The notes under the pieces are model-generated. The model did not search any database. It had not been told where the DNA came from and worked only from the letters and a program-made list of their open reading frames with translations. From Streptococcus troglodytae (GTDB lineage: Bacteria > Bacillota > Bacilli > Lactobacillales > Streptococcaceae), in NCBI RefSeq assembly GCF_002355215.1, contig NZ_AP014612.1, positions 1,426,001 to 1,490,000 on the forward strand: DNA of 64,000 nucleotides, written 5' to 3'. The stretch's first letter is position 1. Each line of letters opens with the position of its first letter. A program made the translations under genes and the position numbers. This document shows positions 11,769-19,557 of this stretch, piece after piece.

Positions 11769-11811
11769 AATGATATAATAAAGTGATTTATTATTTATTT
11801 TGGAGGAAAAC

Positions 11812-12654
11812 ATGATTTCTTGGTTAACAAGATTGATCAAAGGTGTTATCATTGCTCTTGGATTTATTTTACCCGGTGTATCAGGCGGTGTTTTAGCATC
11901 TATCTTAGGATTGTATGAACGCATTATTTCATTTTTAGCACATTTGTCAAAAGATTTTGTTAAAAATGTTCTCTTTTTTATTCCTGTTGGAATTGGTGGT
12001 ATTTTAGGTATCGCTCTTTTTTCAGCTCCCTTGGAATATCTGCTGAAACATTACCAAGTTCCTGTTCTGTGGGCTTTTACAGGAACAATCGTCGGAACCT
12101 TACCAACCTTATTTTCTGAATCAACGCAAAAATCCAGACGTGATAGTAAGGATTGGATTTGGTTGCTGGGAACCTTTATGATCTCCGGTCTCCTGCTTTT
12201 CTTTTTAAATGATTTAGTTGGTACAATTCCTGCTAACTTTGTTAGCTTTATTCTTGCTGGTGCTTTGATTGCTTTAGGTGTGTTGGTTCCAGGACTTAGC
12301 CCATCTAATCTCCTTTTAATTATGGGACTTTATGCCCCTATGTTAACAGGCTTTAAGAACCTTGATTTAGTAGGAGTTTTTCTGCCAATTGCTATGGGTG
12401 GTGCTGCTACCATGCTACTTTTTTCAAAGGCCATGGATTATGCTCTCAATCACTACCATTCACGCGTTTATCACTTTATCCTGGGACTTGTTCTTTCGAG
12501 TACCCTCTTAATCATTATTCCAAATCCTAGAAATGCCGAAAGTATCTCTTATGCTGGCAGGGGTTTTACAACCTTTTTAATGGCTGCTCTGTTCCTTATA
12601 GCAGGTATTGCTCTTGGAGCTTGGATGAGTAAACTTGAGGAAAAATACAAATGA
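11812..12654 (+). CDS. DUF368 membrane protein, PopT-like undecaprenyl-phosphate translocase candidate
   Basis: A 280-residue polytopic membrane protein of the DUF368 family. It has the family hallmarks LGFILPGVSGGVLASILGLYE near the start and ALIALGVLVPGLSPSNLLLIMGLY in the second half, a pseudo-twofold repeat. DUF368 proteins (PopT) have been shown to recycle undecaprenyl phosphate across the membrane in other bacteria; function here is by family. The ATG at 11812 follows GGAGG at 11802-11806. TATAAT at 11774-11779 may be its -10. It overlaps the next gene by four bases (ATGA). Confidence 0.8.
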   Translation: MISWLTRLIKGVIIALGFILPGVSGGVLASILGLYERIISFLAHLSKDFVKNVLFFIPVGIGGILGIALFSAPLEYLLKHYQVPVLWAFTGTIVGTLPTLFSESTQKSRRDSKDWIWLLGTFMISGLLLFFLNDLVGTIPANFVSFILAGALIALGVLVPGLSPSNLLLIMGLYAPMLTGFKNLDLVGVFLPIAMGGAATMLLFSKAMDYALNHYHSRVYHFILGLVLSSTLLIIIPNPRNAESISYAGRGFTTFLMAALFLIAGIALGAWMSKLEEKYK

Positions 12655-13124
12655 GCAAGAAAAAGAAATTAAAGAAAACCTTGGTTGATCAAATTTTAGA
12701 TAAGGCCAAGATTAGGCACGATAGCTTAGCACTCAATGCCTTGGAAGGCGATTTGCCAGAAGATATCCAAAAGGAGGATATTTTTAAAACACTGGCACTA
12801 ATTGGCGATAAAACTGGACCACTTATTGGAATTATTCCCATAACAGAGCATCTTTCTGAAAAGAAATTAGCCAAAGTATCTGCAAATAAAAAAGTTACCA
12901 TGATTCCCCAAAAAGAACTCCAAAAAATAACAGGCTATGTTCATGGTGCTAATAATCCTGTTGGTATTAGACAAAAGCATCATTTCCCAATTTTTATTGA
13001 TTCTATAGCTTTAGAAAAGGGACAAATCATTGTATCAGCAGGTGAGATAGGACGTTCCATTCGTATCAACAGCCAAGTTTTAGCTGACTTTGTTGAAGCT
13101 CAATTTGCTGATTTAAAGGAGTGA
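12651..13124 (+). CDS. ybaK: YbaK/EbsC-type Cys-tRNA(Pro) deacylase
   Basis: A trans-editing aminoacyl-tRNA deacylase that clears Cys mischarged on tRNA-Pro. At 157 residues it has the family length. The diagnostic stretch TGYVHGANNPVGIRQKHHFPIFID is present, with the GYVHG and HHFP motifs, followed by AGEIGRSIRINSQVL. The basic N-terminus (MSKKKKLKK) may help RNA binding. Its ATG overlaps the stop of the DUF368 gene, so it is translationally coupled. The YccF gene follows after four bases. Confidence 0.88.
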   Translation: MSKKKKLKKTLVDQILDKAKIRHDSLALNALEGDLPEDIQKEDIFKTLALIGDKTGPLIGIIPITEHLSEKKLAKVSANKKVTMIPQKELQKITGYVHGANNPVGIRQKHHFPIFIDSIALEKGQIIVSAGEIGRSIRINSQVLADFVEAQFADLKE

Positions 13125-13128
13125 TAAC

Positions 13129-13497
13129 ATGCGTTTATTAGGAAATATTGTTTGGTTTTTATGTGCTGGGTTATTATCTTTTATCGGTTGGTCTCTAGCG
13201 GGAATTATTCTTTGTCTGACTGTTATTCTCATTCCTTTTGGGCTTCAATGTTTTAAGATTGCAGGTTTTGGACTCTTTCCTTTTGGAAAATCGATTTCCC
13301 CTTCCAGTAATGTTTCCAGCCTTATTTTAAATATCATCTGGATTTTAGTCATTGGTTGGGAATTGGCGGTGATACACTTAGCGTCTGCTTTCCTCCTTTG
13401 TATTACTATTATAGGAATTCCCTTTGCATTACAGTCTATCAAGATGGCTGGCATCAGTCTTTTTCCTTTTGGTATAACAATTATAAAAGAGGTATAA
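13129..13497 (+). CDS. YccF-domain membrane protein
   Basis: A 122-residue protein with two copies of the YccF (DUF307) unit. Each is a hydrophobic span ending in a P-F-G-x-Q and LFPFG pattern (IPFGLQCFKIAGFGLFPFGKS and IPFALQSIKMAGISLFPFGIT). Function is unknown. It lies in a tight same-strand cluster between the deacylase (4-base gap) and the histidine phosphatase (7-base gap). Confidence 0.85.
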   Translation: MRLLGNIVWFLCAGLLSFIGWSLAGIILCLTVILIPFGLQCFKIAGFGLFPFGKSISPSSNVSSLILNIIWILVIGWELAVIHLASAFLLCITIIGIPFALQSIKMAGISLFPFGITIIKEV

Positions 13498-13504
13498 ACT
13501 AAAC

Positions 13505-14131
13505 ATGAAATTGTATTTTGTAAGACATGGTAAAACGGAGTGGAATCTAGAAGGACGTTTCCAAGGGGCAAACGGTGATTCACCACTTTTAGACACTTCT
13601 ATCCTAGAGCTCAAAGCATTGGGCCACTACCTCAAAGATATCCAATTTGATCACATTTATTCCAGTGATCTAAAAAGGGCTAAATTAACCAGTCAAATTA
13701 TTAATCAGGAAAATAAGCACCCTGTGAAAATTAAATATACCAAAACCTTACGAGAATGGAATTTAGGTAGTCTGGAAGGTCAAAAAATCAGCCTTGTCAC
13801 TTCTATTTATCCCAAACAAATGAAAGCTTTCCGTCATAATTTAGCACAATTTAACAATTCAATGTTTGATGCTGAATCCGTCTATCGTGTGACACATCGT
13901 GTTTCTGATTTTATCAAATCATTACAAAAGAAAAAGGCTCAAAATATCTTAATAGTCGGACATGGTGCAACTTTGACCGCCTCTATTCAAACATTATTAG
14001 GCTGTGAACCTGCTCAACTACGACGTGACGGTGGTCTTGATAATGCTAGTGTGACCATTTTAGAAACAAAAGACTTTGAACGGTTTAAACTCCTTAAGTG
14101 GAATGACACCTCTTATAAAAAAGAATTGTAA
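13505..14131 (+). CDS. Histidine phosphatase (phosphoglycerate-mutase-like)
   Basis: A 208-residue enzyme of the histidine phosphatase superfamily. The nucleophilic His is in FVRHGKTEWN at residues 5-14, with the second His in VGHGATLTA and the acid in LREWNLGSLEG. The substrate cannot be told from sequence; it is not the classical glycolytic mutase, which is longer. Last gene of the run beginning at the DUF368 gene; the hairpin at 14214-14252 ends the transcript. Confidence 0.88.
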   Translation: MKLYFVRHGKTEWNLEGRFQGANGDSPLLDTSILELKALGHYLKDIQFDHIYSSDLKRAKLTSQIINQENKHPVKIKYTKTLREWNLGSLEGQKISLVTSIYPKQMKAFRHNLAQFNNSMFDAESVYRVTHRVSDFIKSLQKKKAQNILIVGHGATLTASIQTLLGCEPAQLRRDGGLDNASVTILETKDFERFKLLKWNDTSYKKEL

Positions 14132-14213
14132 AATAAACAAAAGCTTAAGTATCAAGCGGCCAATGCAAGCCGTTTTCTTTGTCTATTTATGAGCAGCATA
14201 AAATCTCAATCAT

Positions 14214-14252
14214 AAAAAAACATCTGAAAACTAGTTTTCAGATGTTTTTTTA
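14214..14252. terminator. Bidirectional terminator between the phosphatase gene and rplT
   Basis: AAAAAACATCTGAAAAC is followed by its near-perfect complement ending in T runs on both strands. It lies between convergent genes and probably serves both. Confidence 0.85.
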
Positions 14253-14344
14253 TTGCAAAAAGTTTTACTTTCGTATAACTTTTCCCTTCAAAAGTAGCTA
14301 TCAAGTAGAGGACACCATAAACTTGACAGTCAACAGCAAAAAAA

Positions 14345-14704
14345 TTATTTGCCAAGTTTTTCTTTAGCCGCATCTGCAAGAGCTGTAAAAGCCGCTGCAT
14401 CGTTAACCGCTAAATCTGCAAGCATTTTGCGATTAACTTCGATTTCAGCCAACTTCAAACCATGCATTAATTGTGAATATGACAATCCATTCATGCGCGC
14501 TGCTGCATTGATACGTGTAATCCATAATTTACGGAAATCACGCTTTCTTTGACGACGGTCACGATAAGCATAATAGTATGAATTCATTACTTGTTCTTTT
14601 GCAGTACGGAACAAGATATGTTTTGCGCCATAGTATCCTTTAGCTAATTTTAAAACACGTTTACGACGTTTACGTGAAACAACGCCACCTTTAACACGAG
14701 CCAT
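14345..14704 (-). CDS. rplT: 50S ribosomal protein L20
   Basis: An early-assembly large-subunit protein that also represses its own operon by binding the leader. At 119 residues it has the usual length. It begins [29 protein letters not shown] and contains [15 protein letters not shown], both diagnostic. It is the last gene of infC-rpmI-rplT; rpmI ends 44 bases upstream. Confidence 0.98.
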   Translation of the reverse strand: MARVKGGVVSRKRRKRVLKLAKGYYGAKHILFRTAKEQVMNSYYYAYRDRRQRKRDFRKLWITRINAAARMNGLSYSQLMHGLKLAEIEVNRKMLADLAVNDAAAFTALADAAKEKLGK

Positions 14705-14748
14705 TTATATAATCCTCCGATAATTCTTTCTATTCTTTTAAATTACTC

Positions 14749-14949
14749 TTATTTTAAGCGAGTAAGCATTGACTTAATACGTTTGAAATCTCCTGAATGC
14801 ACCATTGATGCTTTACGAAGATGACGACGTTGTTTCTTAGTTTTACCGTGGAAGCGGTGAGAGGTGTATGCACGGAAGCGTTTCAATCCACCTGAACCTG
14901 TACGTTTAAAACGTTTAGCTGATGCGCGGTGTGTTTTTTGTTTTGGCAT
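14749..14949 (-). CDS. rpmI: 50S ribosomal protein L35
   Basis: A small basic protein of 66 residues, [20 protein letters not shown], with the expected [15 protein letters not shown] and [10 protein letters not shown] segments. It is in the standard infC-rpmI-rplT order, 19 bases after infC. Confidence 0.97.
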   Translation of the reverse strand: MPKQKTHRASAKRFKRTGSGGLKRFRAYTSHRFHGKTKKQRRHLRKASMVHSGDFKRIKSMLTRLK

Positions 14950-14968
14950 TTTAATATTTCTCCTACTT

Positions 14969-15513
14969 TTATTTACTGGTTAATTTATTTTTATCTGGAA
15001 TTGGTGCAAGCTGCATGAACATTTGACGGCCATCCATCTTAGCTCTTTGCTCAATAATAGCAATATCTTGCGTTGCCTCAGCAAAATCAGCTAAAACTTT
15101 TGCTCCAATTTCCTTATGAGTAATCATACGTCCCTTAAAACGAATAGAAACTTTAACCTTATTTCCTTTTTCAAGGAACTTACGCCCATTACGAAGCTTT
15201 GTCTCAAAGTCACCCTTATCAATAACTGGACTTAAACGGACTTCTTTAATGGTAACAACGCTTTGCTTCTTACGTTGTTCTTTTGTTTCTTTTGATACTC
15301 AAATTTGAACTTACCATAGTCCATAATACGAGCAACAGGCGGTGTAGCCTGCGGCTGAATTAAAACTAAGTCGACATTAGCATCATCTGCAATAGCCTGT
15401 GCTTGAGCTAATGGTTTAATTCCTAATTGTTCACCATCAAGACCAATAAGACGAACTTCGCGGACACGAATTTCATTGTTAATGAACAAATCTTTTTTAG
15501 CGATAGTCTTCAC
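14969..15513 (-). CDS. infC: Translation initiation factor IF-3, frameshifted
   Basis: Binds the 30S subunit and checks the start codon and initiator tRNA. The N-terminal domain reads [17 protein letters not shown] to [15 protein letters not shown]. The C-terminal domain ([44 protein letters not shown]) is in another frame because a base is missing in the T run at 15281-15284. The corrected gene ends at 14969. The span starts at a GTG at 15513, but the strong GAAGGGG site overlaps that codon. An AUC at 15502-15504 has correct spacing and aligns with the AUU start of Bacillus infC, so AUC is likelier. The gene is essential, so the break is probably a sequencing error. Confidence 0.88.
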
Positions 15514-15539
15514 CCCTTCATTATTTTTTCGAGAAAACA

Positions 15540-15662
15540 AAACGGACTTGATAAATCAAGCCCGTATACACATAATATCCCACAGGAACTTTAACATGTT
15601 GGGCCAGACAACTTTAAGTCGCAAGGCGAGAAGTTCTCACTTCTGCTTTTCTCACTTAAAAT
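15540..15662 (-). ncRNA. L20-type leader of infC-rpmI-rplT with attenuator hairpin
   Basis: The untranslated leader between promoter and infC is about 120 bases. Its 3' part is a near-perfect 10-bp hairpin (15542-15565, loop UUUA, one G-U pair) followed on the minus strand by UUUGUUUU, an intrinsic terminator just before the ribosome site. Position and form match the ribosomal L20 leader of Firmicutes, which mimics the 23S rRNA site and terminates when L20 is in excess. The L20-binding mimic itself was not verified by eye. Confidence 0.7.
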
Positions 15663-15691
15663 AGAATAACAAAATTTTTAAGACCTGTCAA
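15663..15691 (-). promoter_or_regulatory. infC operon promoter
   Basis: On the minus strand, -35 TTGACA (15686-15691) and -10 TATTCT (15663-15668) have a 17-base spacer. The -35 lies in the last codons of cmk, so infC has its own promoter inside the upstream gene's end. Confidence 0.75.
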
Positions 15692-16360
15692 TAATATTTT
15701 GTGCTTTTTTTTCAATAAAGTTAACGACACCTGCAATATCGATGCCCGTTGTGTCAAAAGTGATAGCATCAGCTGCAGGTTTTAACGGAGAAATTTTCCT
15801 ATGACTATCCTTATAGTCACGCTCAGCAATTTCTTTTTTAATGTATTAAAATCTGTTTGAATTCCTTTTTCAAGATTTTCTCTGTAACGTCGCTCAGCTC
15901 TTTCCTCAACAGAAGCAATCAAAAAAATCTTGAGCTCAGCATCAGGCAAAACAACTGTCCCAATATCACGCCCATCCATTACGATACCGCCTTTTTTGGC
16001 CAATTGTTGTTGCAAATCAACCAATGTTTTACGCACCAAGGGCAAGGCAGCAACGGTTGATACATTATTGGTCACTTCATTTTCACGAATAGGGTGACTA
16101 ACTTCAACATCACCAACAAAAACGAGTTGTTCACTATCATCCTTACGACGCCCAAAACTGATAGGATAATCCTTCAAAAGTTTAACAATGGCCCGCTCGT
16201 CCGTTAGCGATGTATCATTTTGCAAGGCTAAATAGGTTGCTGAACGATACATGGCACCTGTATCCAAATAAACATAACCTAACTTTTTAGCGATAAGCTT
16301 AGCTACTGTACTTTTACCGCTGGAAGCAGGGCCATCAATAGCAATTTTAATACTCGTCAT
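15678..16360 (-). CDS. cmk: Cytidylate kinase, frameshifted
   Basis: Phosphorylates CMP and dCMP. The P-loop is [16 protein letters not shown] at residues 5-20, followed by [10 protein letters not shown] and the [23 protein letters not shown] core. The frame breaks in the T run at 15834-15839; one more base restores [27 protein letters not shown] and the normal C-terminus ending at 15678, 227 residues. It follows the LysM gene by 10 bases and precedes infC, a common streptococcal order. The gene is essential, so the break is probably a sequencing error. Confidence 0.88.
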
Positions 16361-16370
16361 ATCAACCTCT

Positions 16371-16853
16371 CTACTTAATCTTGATATTATCCCCAGGGTT
16401 GGCGTACCAATAACCCTGCGTCATATGTTCTGGATTCAGCTCATAGAGTTTATCAACAGAAATACCTGCACGCGCAGCAATTGCTGCAGCCCCTTCACCT
16501 CCTTGAACTGTAATTGTCTCACCATCACTGTCTGAAGAGGAACTTGTCGTTTCACTTGAACTTGTTTCTGCTTCTGTTGTCTGTTCATCAGTTTGACTAC
16601 TTGCCTTATTTGTATCTTTTTTGACCGTTTTAGAGGAACCATAGAAACCCGAAGTGGCTGCTTTTTCATTGCTTCCGCCATTTGAAGTATAAAGTACAAA
16701 AAATAAAATACCAATAATAATCAAGAAAAAGAGGCTCAATAGGATTGTTAAAATAGGTGTACTGATAATACTAGCATCCTTTGAATTTCTTGTCATTTCT
16801 TCATTATCAGTAGTTGCATCAGTTACTTTTTCTTCCCATGGTTTATTTGACAT
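16371..16853 (-). CDS. LysM-domain membrane-anchored protein
   Basis: 160 residues: a charged cytoplasmic head ([19 protein letters not shown]), one transmembrane helix ([22 protein letters not shown]), a Ser/Thr/Gln-rich linker and a C-terminal LysM module ([19 protein letters not shown] to [10 protein letters not shown]) that would bind peptidoglycan outside. The ATG at 16853 was chosen over a longer frame reaching 16949, which would overlap the divergent ferredoxin gene. The function of the family is unknown; cmk follows on the same strand. Confidence 0.85.
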   Translation of the reverse strand: MSNKPWEEKVTDATTDNEEMTRNSKDASIISTPILTILLSLFFLIIIGILFFVLYTSNGGSNEKAATSGFYGSSKTVKKDTNKASSQTDEQTTEAETSSSETTSSSSDSDGETITVQGGEGAAAIAARAGISVDKLYELNPEHMTQGYWYANPGDNIKIK

Positions 16854-16898
16854 GATTTTCCCCTTGTTAAAAATTAATAATAGTATTACAATGTTACT

Positions 16899-17093
16899 AT
16901 GAAAGTAGCAATTATCCCAGAAAAATGTATTGCCTGCGGGCTTTGTCAAACCTATTCAGGCGTTTTTGATTATAATGATGATGGTATTGTCATTTTTACA
17001 GACAGCAAGGAAAAGGTAAAAACAGTTGCCGATGATCCAGATATCCTTATGGCTGTTAAAAATTGTCCAACAAAAGCTCTTACATTACCGTAA
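16899..17093 (+). CDS. fer: 4Fe-4S ferredoxin
   Basis: A 64-residue electron carrier. Three cluster cysteines are in EKCIACGLCQ near residues 10-16 and the fourth is in KNCPTKALTL near residue 56, giving one [4Fe-4S] cluster. The middle is acidic (VFDYNDDGIVIF). It is transcribed divergently from the LysM gene and its end overlaps the convergent ebsA by 14 bases. Confidence 0.93.
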   Translation: MKVAIIPEKCIACGLCQTYSGVFDYNDDGIVIFTDSKEKVKTVADDPDILMAVKNCPTKALTLP

Positions 17094-17568
17094 AGGCTTT
17101 TTTCTTTTTATAAGCTTCAAAATAATCAAGATTGATAAAATTATCAATGAGCTCTACTTCTCCCTTAAAGTCCGGATGAAGTGCCAAAGCATCTAAAAAA
17201 TATTTTTTAGGCCACTTACGCATATAGAAGAGACACTTTTTCTTACCTTTTACAACCAGAGTTACTGTTGACTTTGTTACCTCCACTTTTTTGATATCTG
17301 CAATAGCAATTTTTGAAGGCTTAAAAACATTTAAAGAAACAACCCGTAAAATGCCATTATTTTCAATCACAAAGTAGCGATGAAAACCAGCACCAACTAA
17401 AACAACAAATGTAATGAATAAAATAAAGAAATACTGCGGAATAGATGTTTGTTCATACAAAAGTGATAAGGCAATAAAAATTGGCATAATAGTGATAGAC
17501 CAATAAATAATCAACCATGACAGTTCAGGCTGCCAATGATATCTAACTTTCCCAAATATCTTAATCAC
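17080..17568 (-). CDS. ebsA: EbsA-family membrane protein
   Basis: 162 residues with two N-terminal transmembrane helices (LSWLIIYWSITIMPIFIALSLLY and YFFILFITFVVLVGAGFHRYF), then a PH-like soluble domain (LRVVSLNVFKPSKIAIADIKKVE). The match is to the EbsA family, named from an enterococcal pheromone-response study; the molecular function is unknown. It converges on and overlaps the ferredoxin gene end. The next minus-strand gene, pepT, begins after its stop. Confidence 0.75.
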   Translation of the reverse strand: MIKIFGKVRYHWQPELSWLIIYWSITIMPIFIALSLLYEQTSIPQYFFILFITFVVLVGAGFHRYFVIENNGILRVVSLNVFKPSKIAIADIKKVEVTKSTVTLVVKGKKKCLFYMRKWPKKYFLDALALHPDFKGEVELIDNFINLDYFEAYKKKKAFTVM

Positions 17569-17623
17569 TTCGTTTCCTCCATGTCACATTATTTTATCAC
17601 AGTTATGTCATTTTTACCAAAAT

Positions 17624-18845
17624 TTATTGTTTGAAACAGACAATTCCTATGATAACGTCAACTGCTCTTTGCATCGTTTCTAAACTGACAAATTCAAAGC
17701 GACCATGCATATTTTCACCGCCAGCAAAAAGATTGGGGGTCGGCAGACCCATAAAGGAAATTTTAGAACCATCTGTCCCGCCGCGAATCGGTTCAATAAT
17801 CGGTTCAATCGCTAGGTTTTCCATAACTTTTTTAGCTAGTTTCACGCAGGTCATATCTTTTTTCAATAATTTTTCGCATATTATAATACTGATCATAAAT
17901 TTGCAATTGCACGCGCTCTGCTCCTAAATGGGCATTCATCTTATCAGTAATTTTCTGCATGAGATCTTTGCGCCTTGCAAAAGCTTCATCATCAAAATCA
18001 CGAATAATATAACTGGCATGTGCCGCATCAACAGTCCCTTTAAGACTCAAAAGATGATAAAAGCCTTGATATCCTTCAGTCTTTTCAGGCCGGTCCTCTT
18101 GTGGCAATTGCCCATGAAAATCCATTGCCAATTGCAATGCATTAACCATCTGATTCTTAGCTGTACCCGGATGAACATTGCGTCCCACAAAATCAATTTC
18201 TGCTGCTGCAGCACTGAAAGTCTCATATTGCAGTTCTCCTAAAGGACCGCCATCAACAGTATAAGCAAAGTCAACATCAAAATCCTCAACATCAAACTGA
18301 TCAGCACCTCTACCAATTTCTTCATCAGGTCCAAAACCAACTCGAATTTCGCCATGTTCAATTTCAGGATGTTTGACCAGATAATCAATGGCTGTCATAA
18401 TTTCAGCAATGCCAGACTTATCATCACTGCCGAGAAGAGTAGTTCCGTCTGTGGTAATCAGAGTTTGGCCTAAGTAGTTATTTAAATTAGGAAACTCCTT
18501 TGGATCCAAAACGAAATCAGTCTGTCCTAATTGAATAACTTCACCATTATAATTGTCAACAATCTGAGGATTGACGCCCTCAGCATTAAAATCGGCTGTA
18601 TCCATATGTGCAATAAAACCGATTTTATAAGGAAAATTACCATTTGCAGGCAAAGTTCCTACCAAATAACCATTTTCCAAGTAATGAACATTTTGAAGCC
18701 CAATACTTTTCATTTCAGGTTTTAAAATGGTTAAAGCAAAATCAGCCTGAGCTTGTGTTGTTGGTGTTGTTTCACTACTTTCATCACTTCTTGTATTAAC
18801 CCTGGTATAGGTTAAAAAGCGATTCAATAAATTATCATAAGTCAT
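17624..18845 (-). CDS. pepT: Peptidase T (tripeptidase), frameshifted
   Basis: A zinc M20 aminopeptidase that removes the N-terminal residue from tripeptides. Metal ligands are visible in [16 protein letters not shown], in LLGSDDKSG and in [13 protein letters not shown], and in the C-terminal part [22 protein letters not shown]. The frame changes in the T run at 17858-17863, where one base is extra; removing it gives [21 protein letters not shown] and a 406-residue protein, the family length. It is one of few insertion-type indels in the window. Confidence 0.9.
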
Positions 18846-18937
18846 TTATTACCCCTTACCCTATCTCCTTAATTATAACAGAAAAAACCACGTTTATCTG
18901 TGGTTTTTTAAATATTATTTAGAATTTTTTGCTTTGA

Positions 18938-19537
18938 TTAATGGCTTGAAACATGATAATAAACTCGGTTTGTAAATTTGCCACTATTTAAACTCTCAGA
19001 AGAAATAATACGATCTTTTGTTTTATCGGATTCATCGCTTTGACCATTAGAAAAATATTGATTAGATAGGATTTTATTGGCTGGCACAATATAAAGAGTC
19101 AAATTATTTTTTGTTCCAGTCTCAACATTTAATAAAAGATTGCCGTCTTGATCAATGTTCAACAGACTGACTGTCATTCCAGAGGTTGTCAGACCTCGCT
19201 GATCAAATGTCAACGTTTGACCTTCTTCATTTTTCCAAGTTCCTGACATACTACTGTAATCAGCCCTTAAAACAGCGCCTGTATCAATGGGAGCCAGGAT
19301 TTCCTCGTTATTAGAATGAGAAGAAGACTGACTGCTTTCTGAATGAGCTTCTGTCGTTTGCTTAGTATCAGTTGATCTTTTCGTTTTACCAGCTTGTGAC
19401 TGCTTTGTTTGCAAAGTAGTCTTTTGAGAAGTCGAGCTGTTTTTTGATGTGCTTTTTTTCTGAGTTGAACACCCTATCAAAAGAAAGACTGTCAAAAATA
19501 AACTAATAAGAAAGCAAAAATTTCGTTTTCTTTTCAT
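18938..19537 (-). CDS. Ser/Thr/Lys-rich lipoprotein of unknown function
   Basis: 199 residues. The lipobox signal FCFLISLFLTVFLLIGC is followed by a low-complexity Ser/Thr/Lys/Gln linker and a compact C-terminal domain (YSSMSGTWKNEEGQTLTFDQRG to YIVPANKILSNQYF), which resembles the DUF6287 type of extracellular domain; that name is tentative. It lies 20 bases downstream of atlA on the same strand and is probably co-transcribed, so a role with the autolysin at the cell surface is plausible but inferred. Confidence 0.75.
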   Translation of the reverse strand: MKRKRNFCFLISLFLTVFLLIGCSTQKKSTSKNSSTSQKTTLQTKQSQAGKTKRSTDTKQTTEAHSESSQSSSHSNNEEILAPIDTGAVLRADYSSMSGTWKNEEGQTLTFDQRGLTTSGMTVSLLNIDQDGNLLLNVETGTKNNLTLYIVPANKILSNQYFSNGQSDESDKTKDRIISSESLNSGKFTNRVYYHVSSH

Positions 19538-19557
19538 AAATCAAACGCCTCGTTTCT

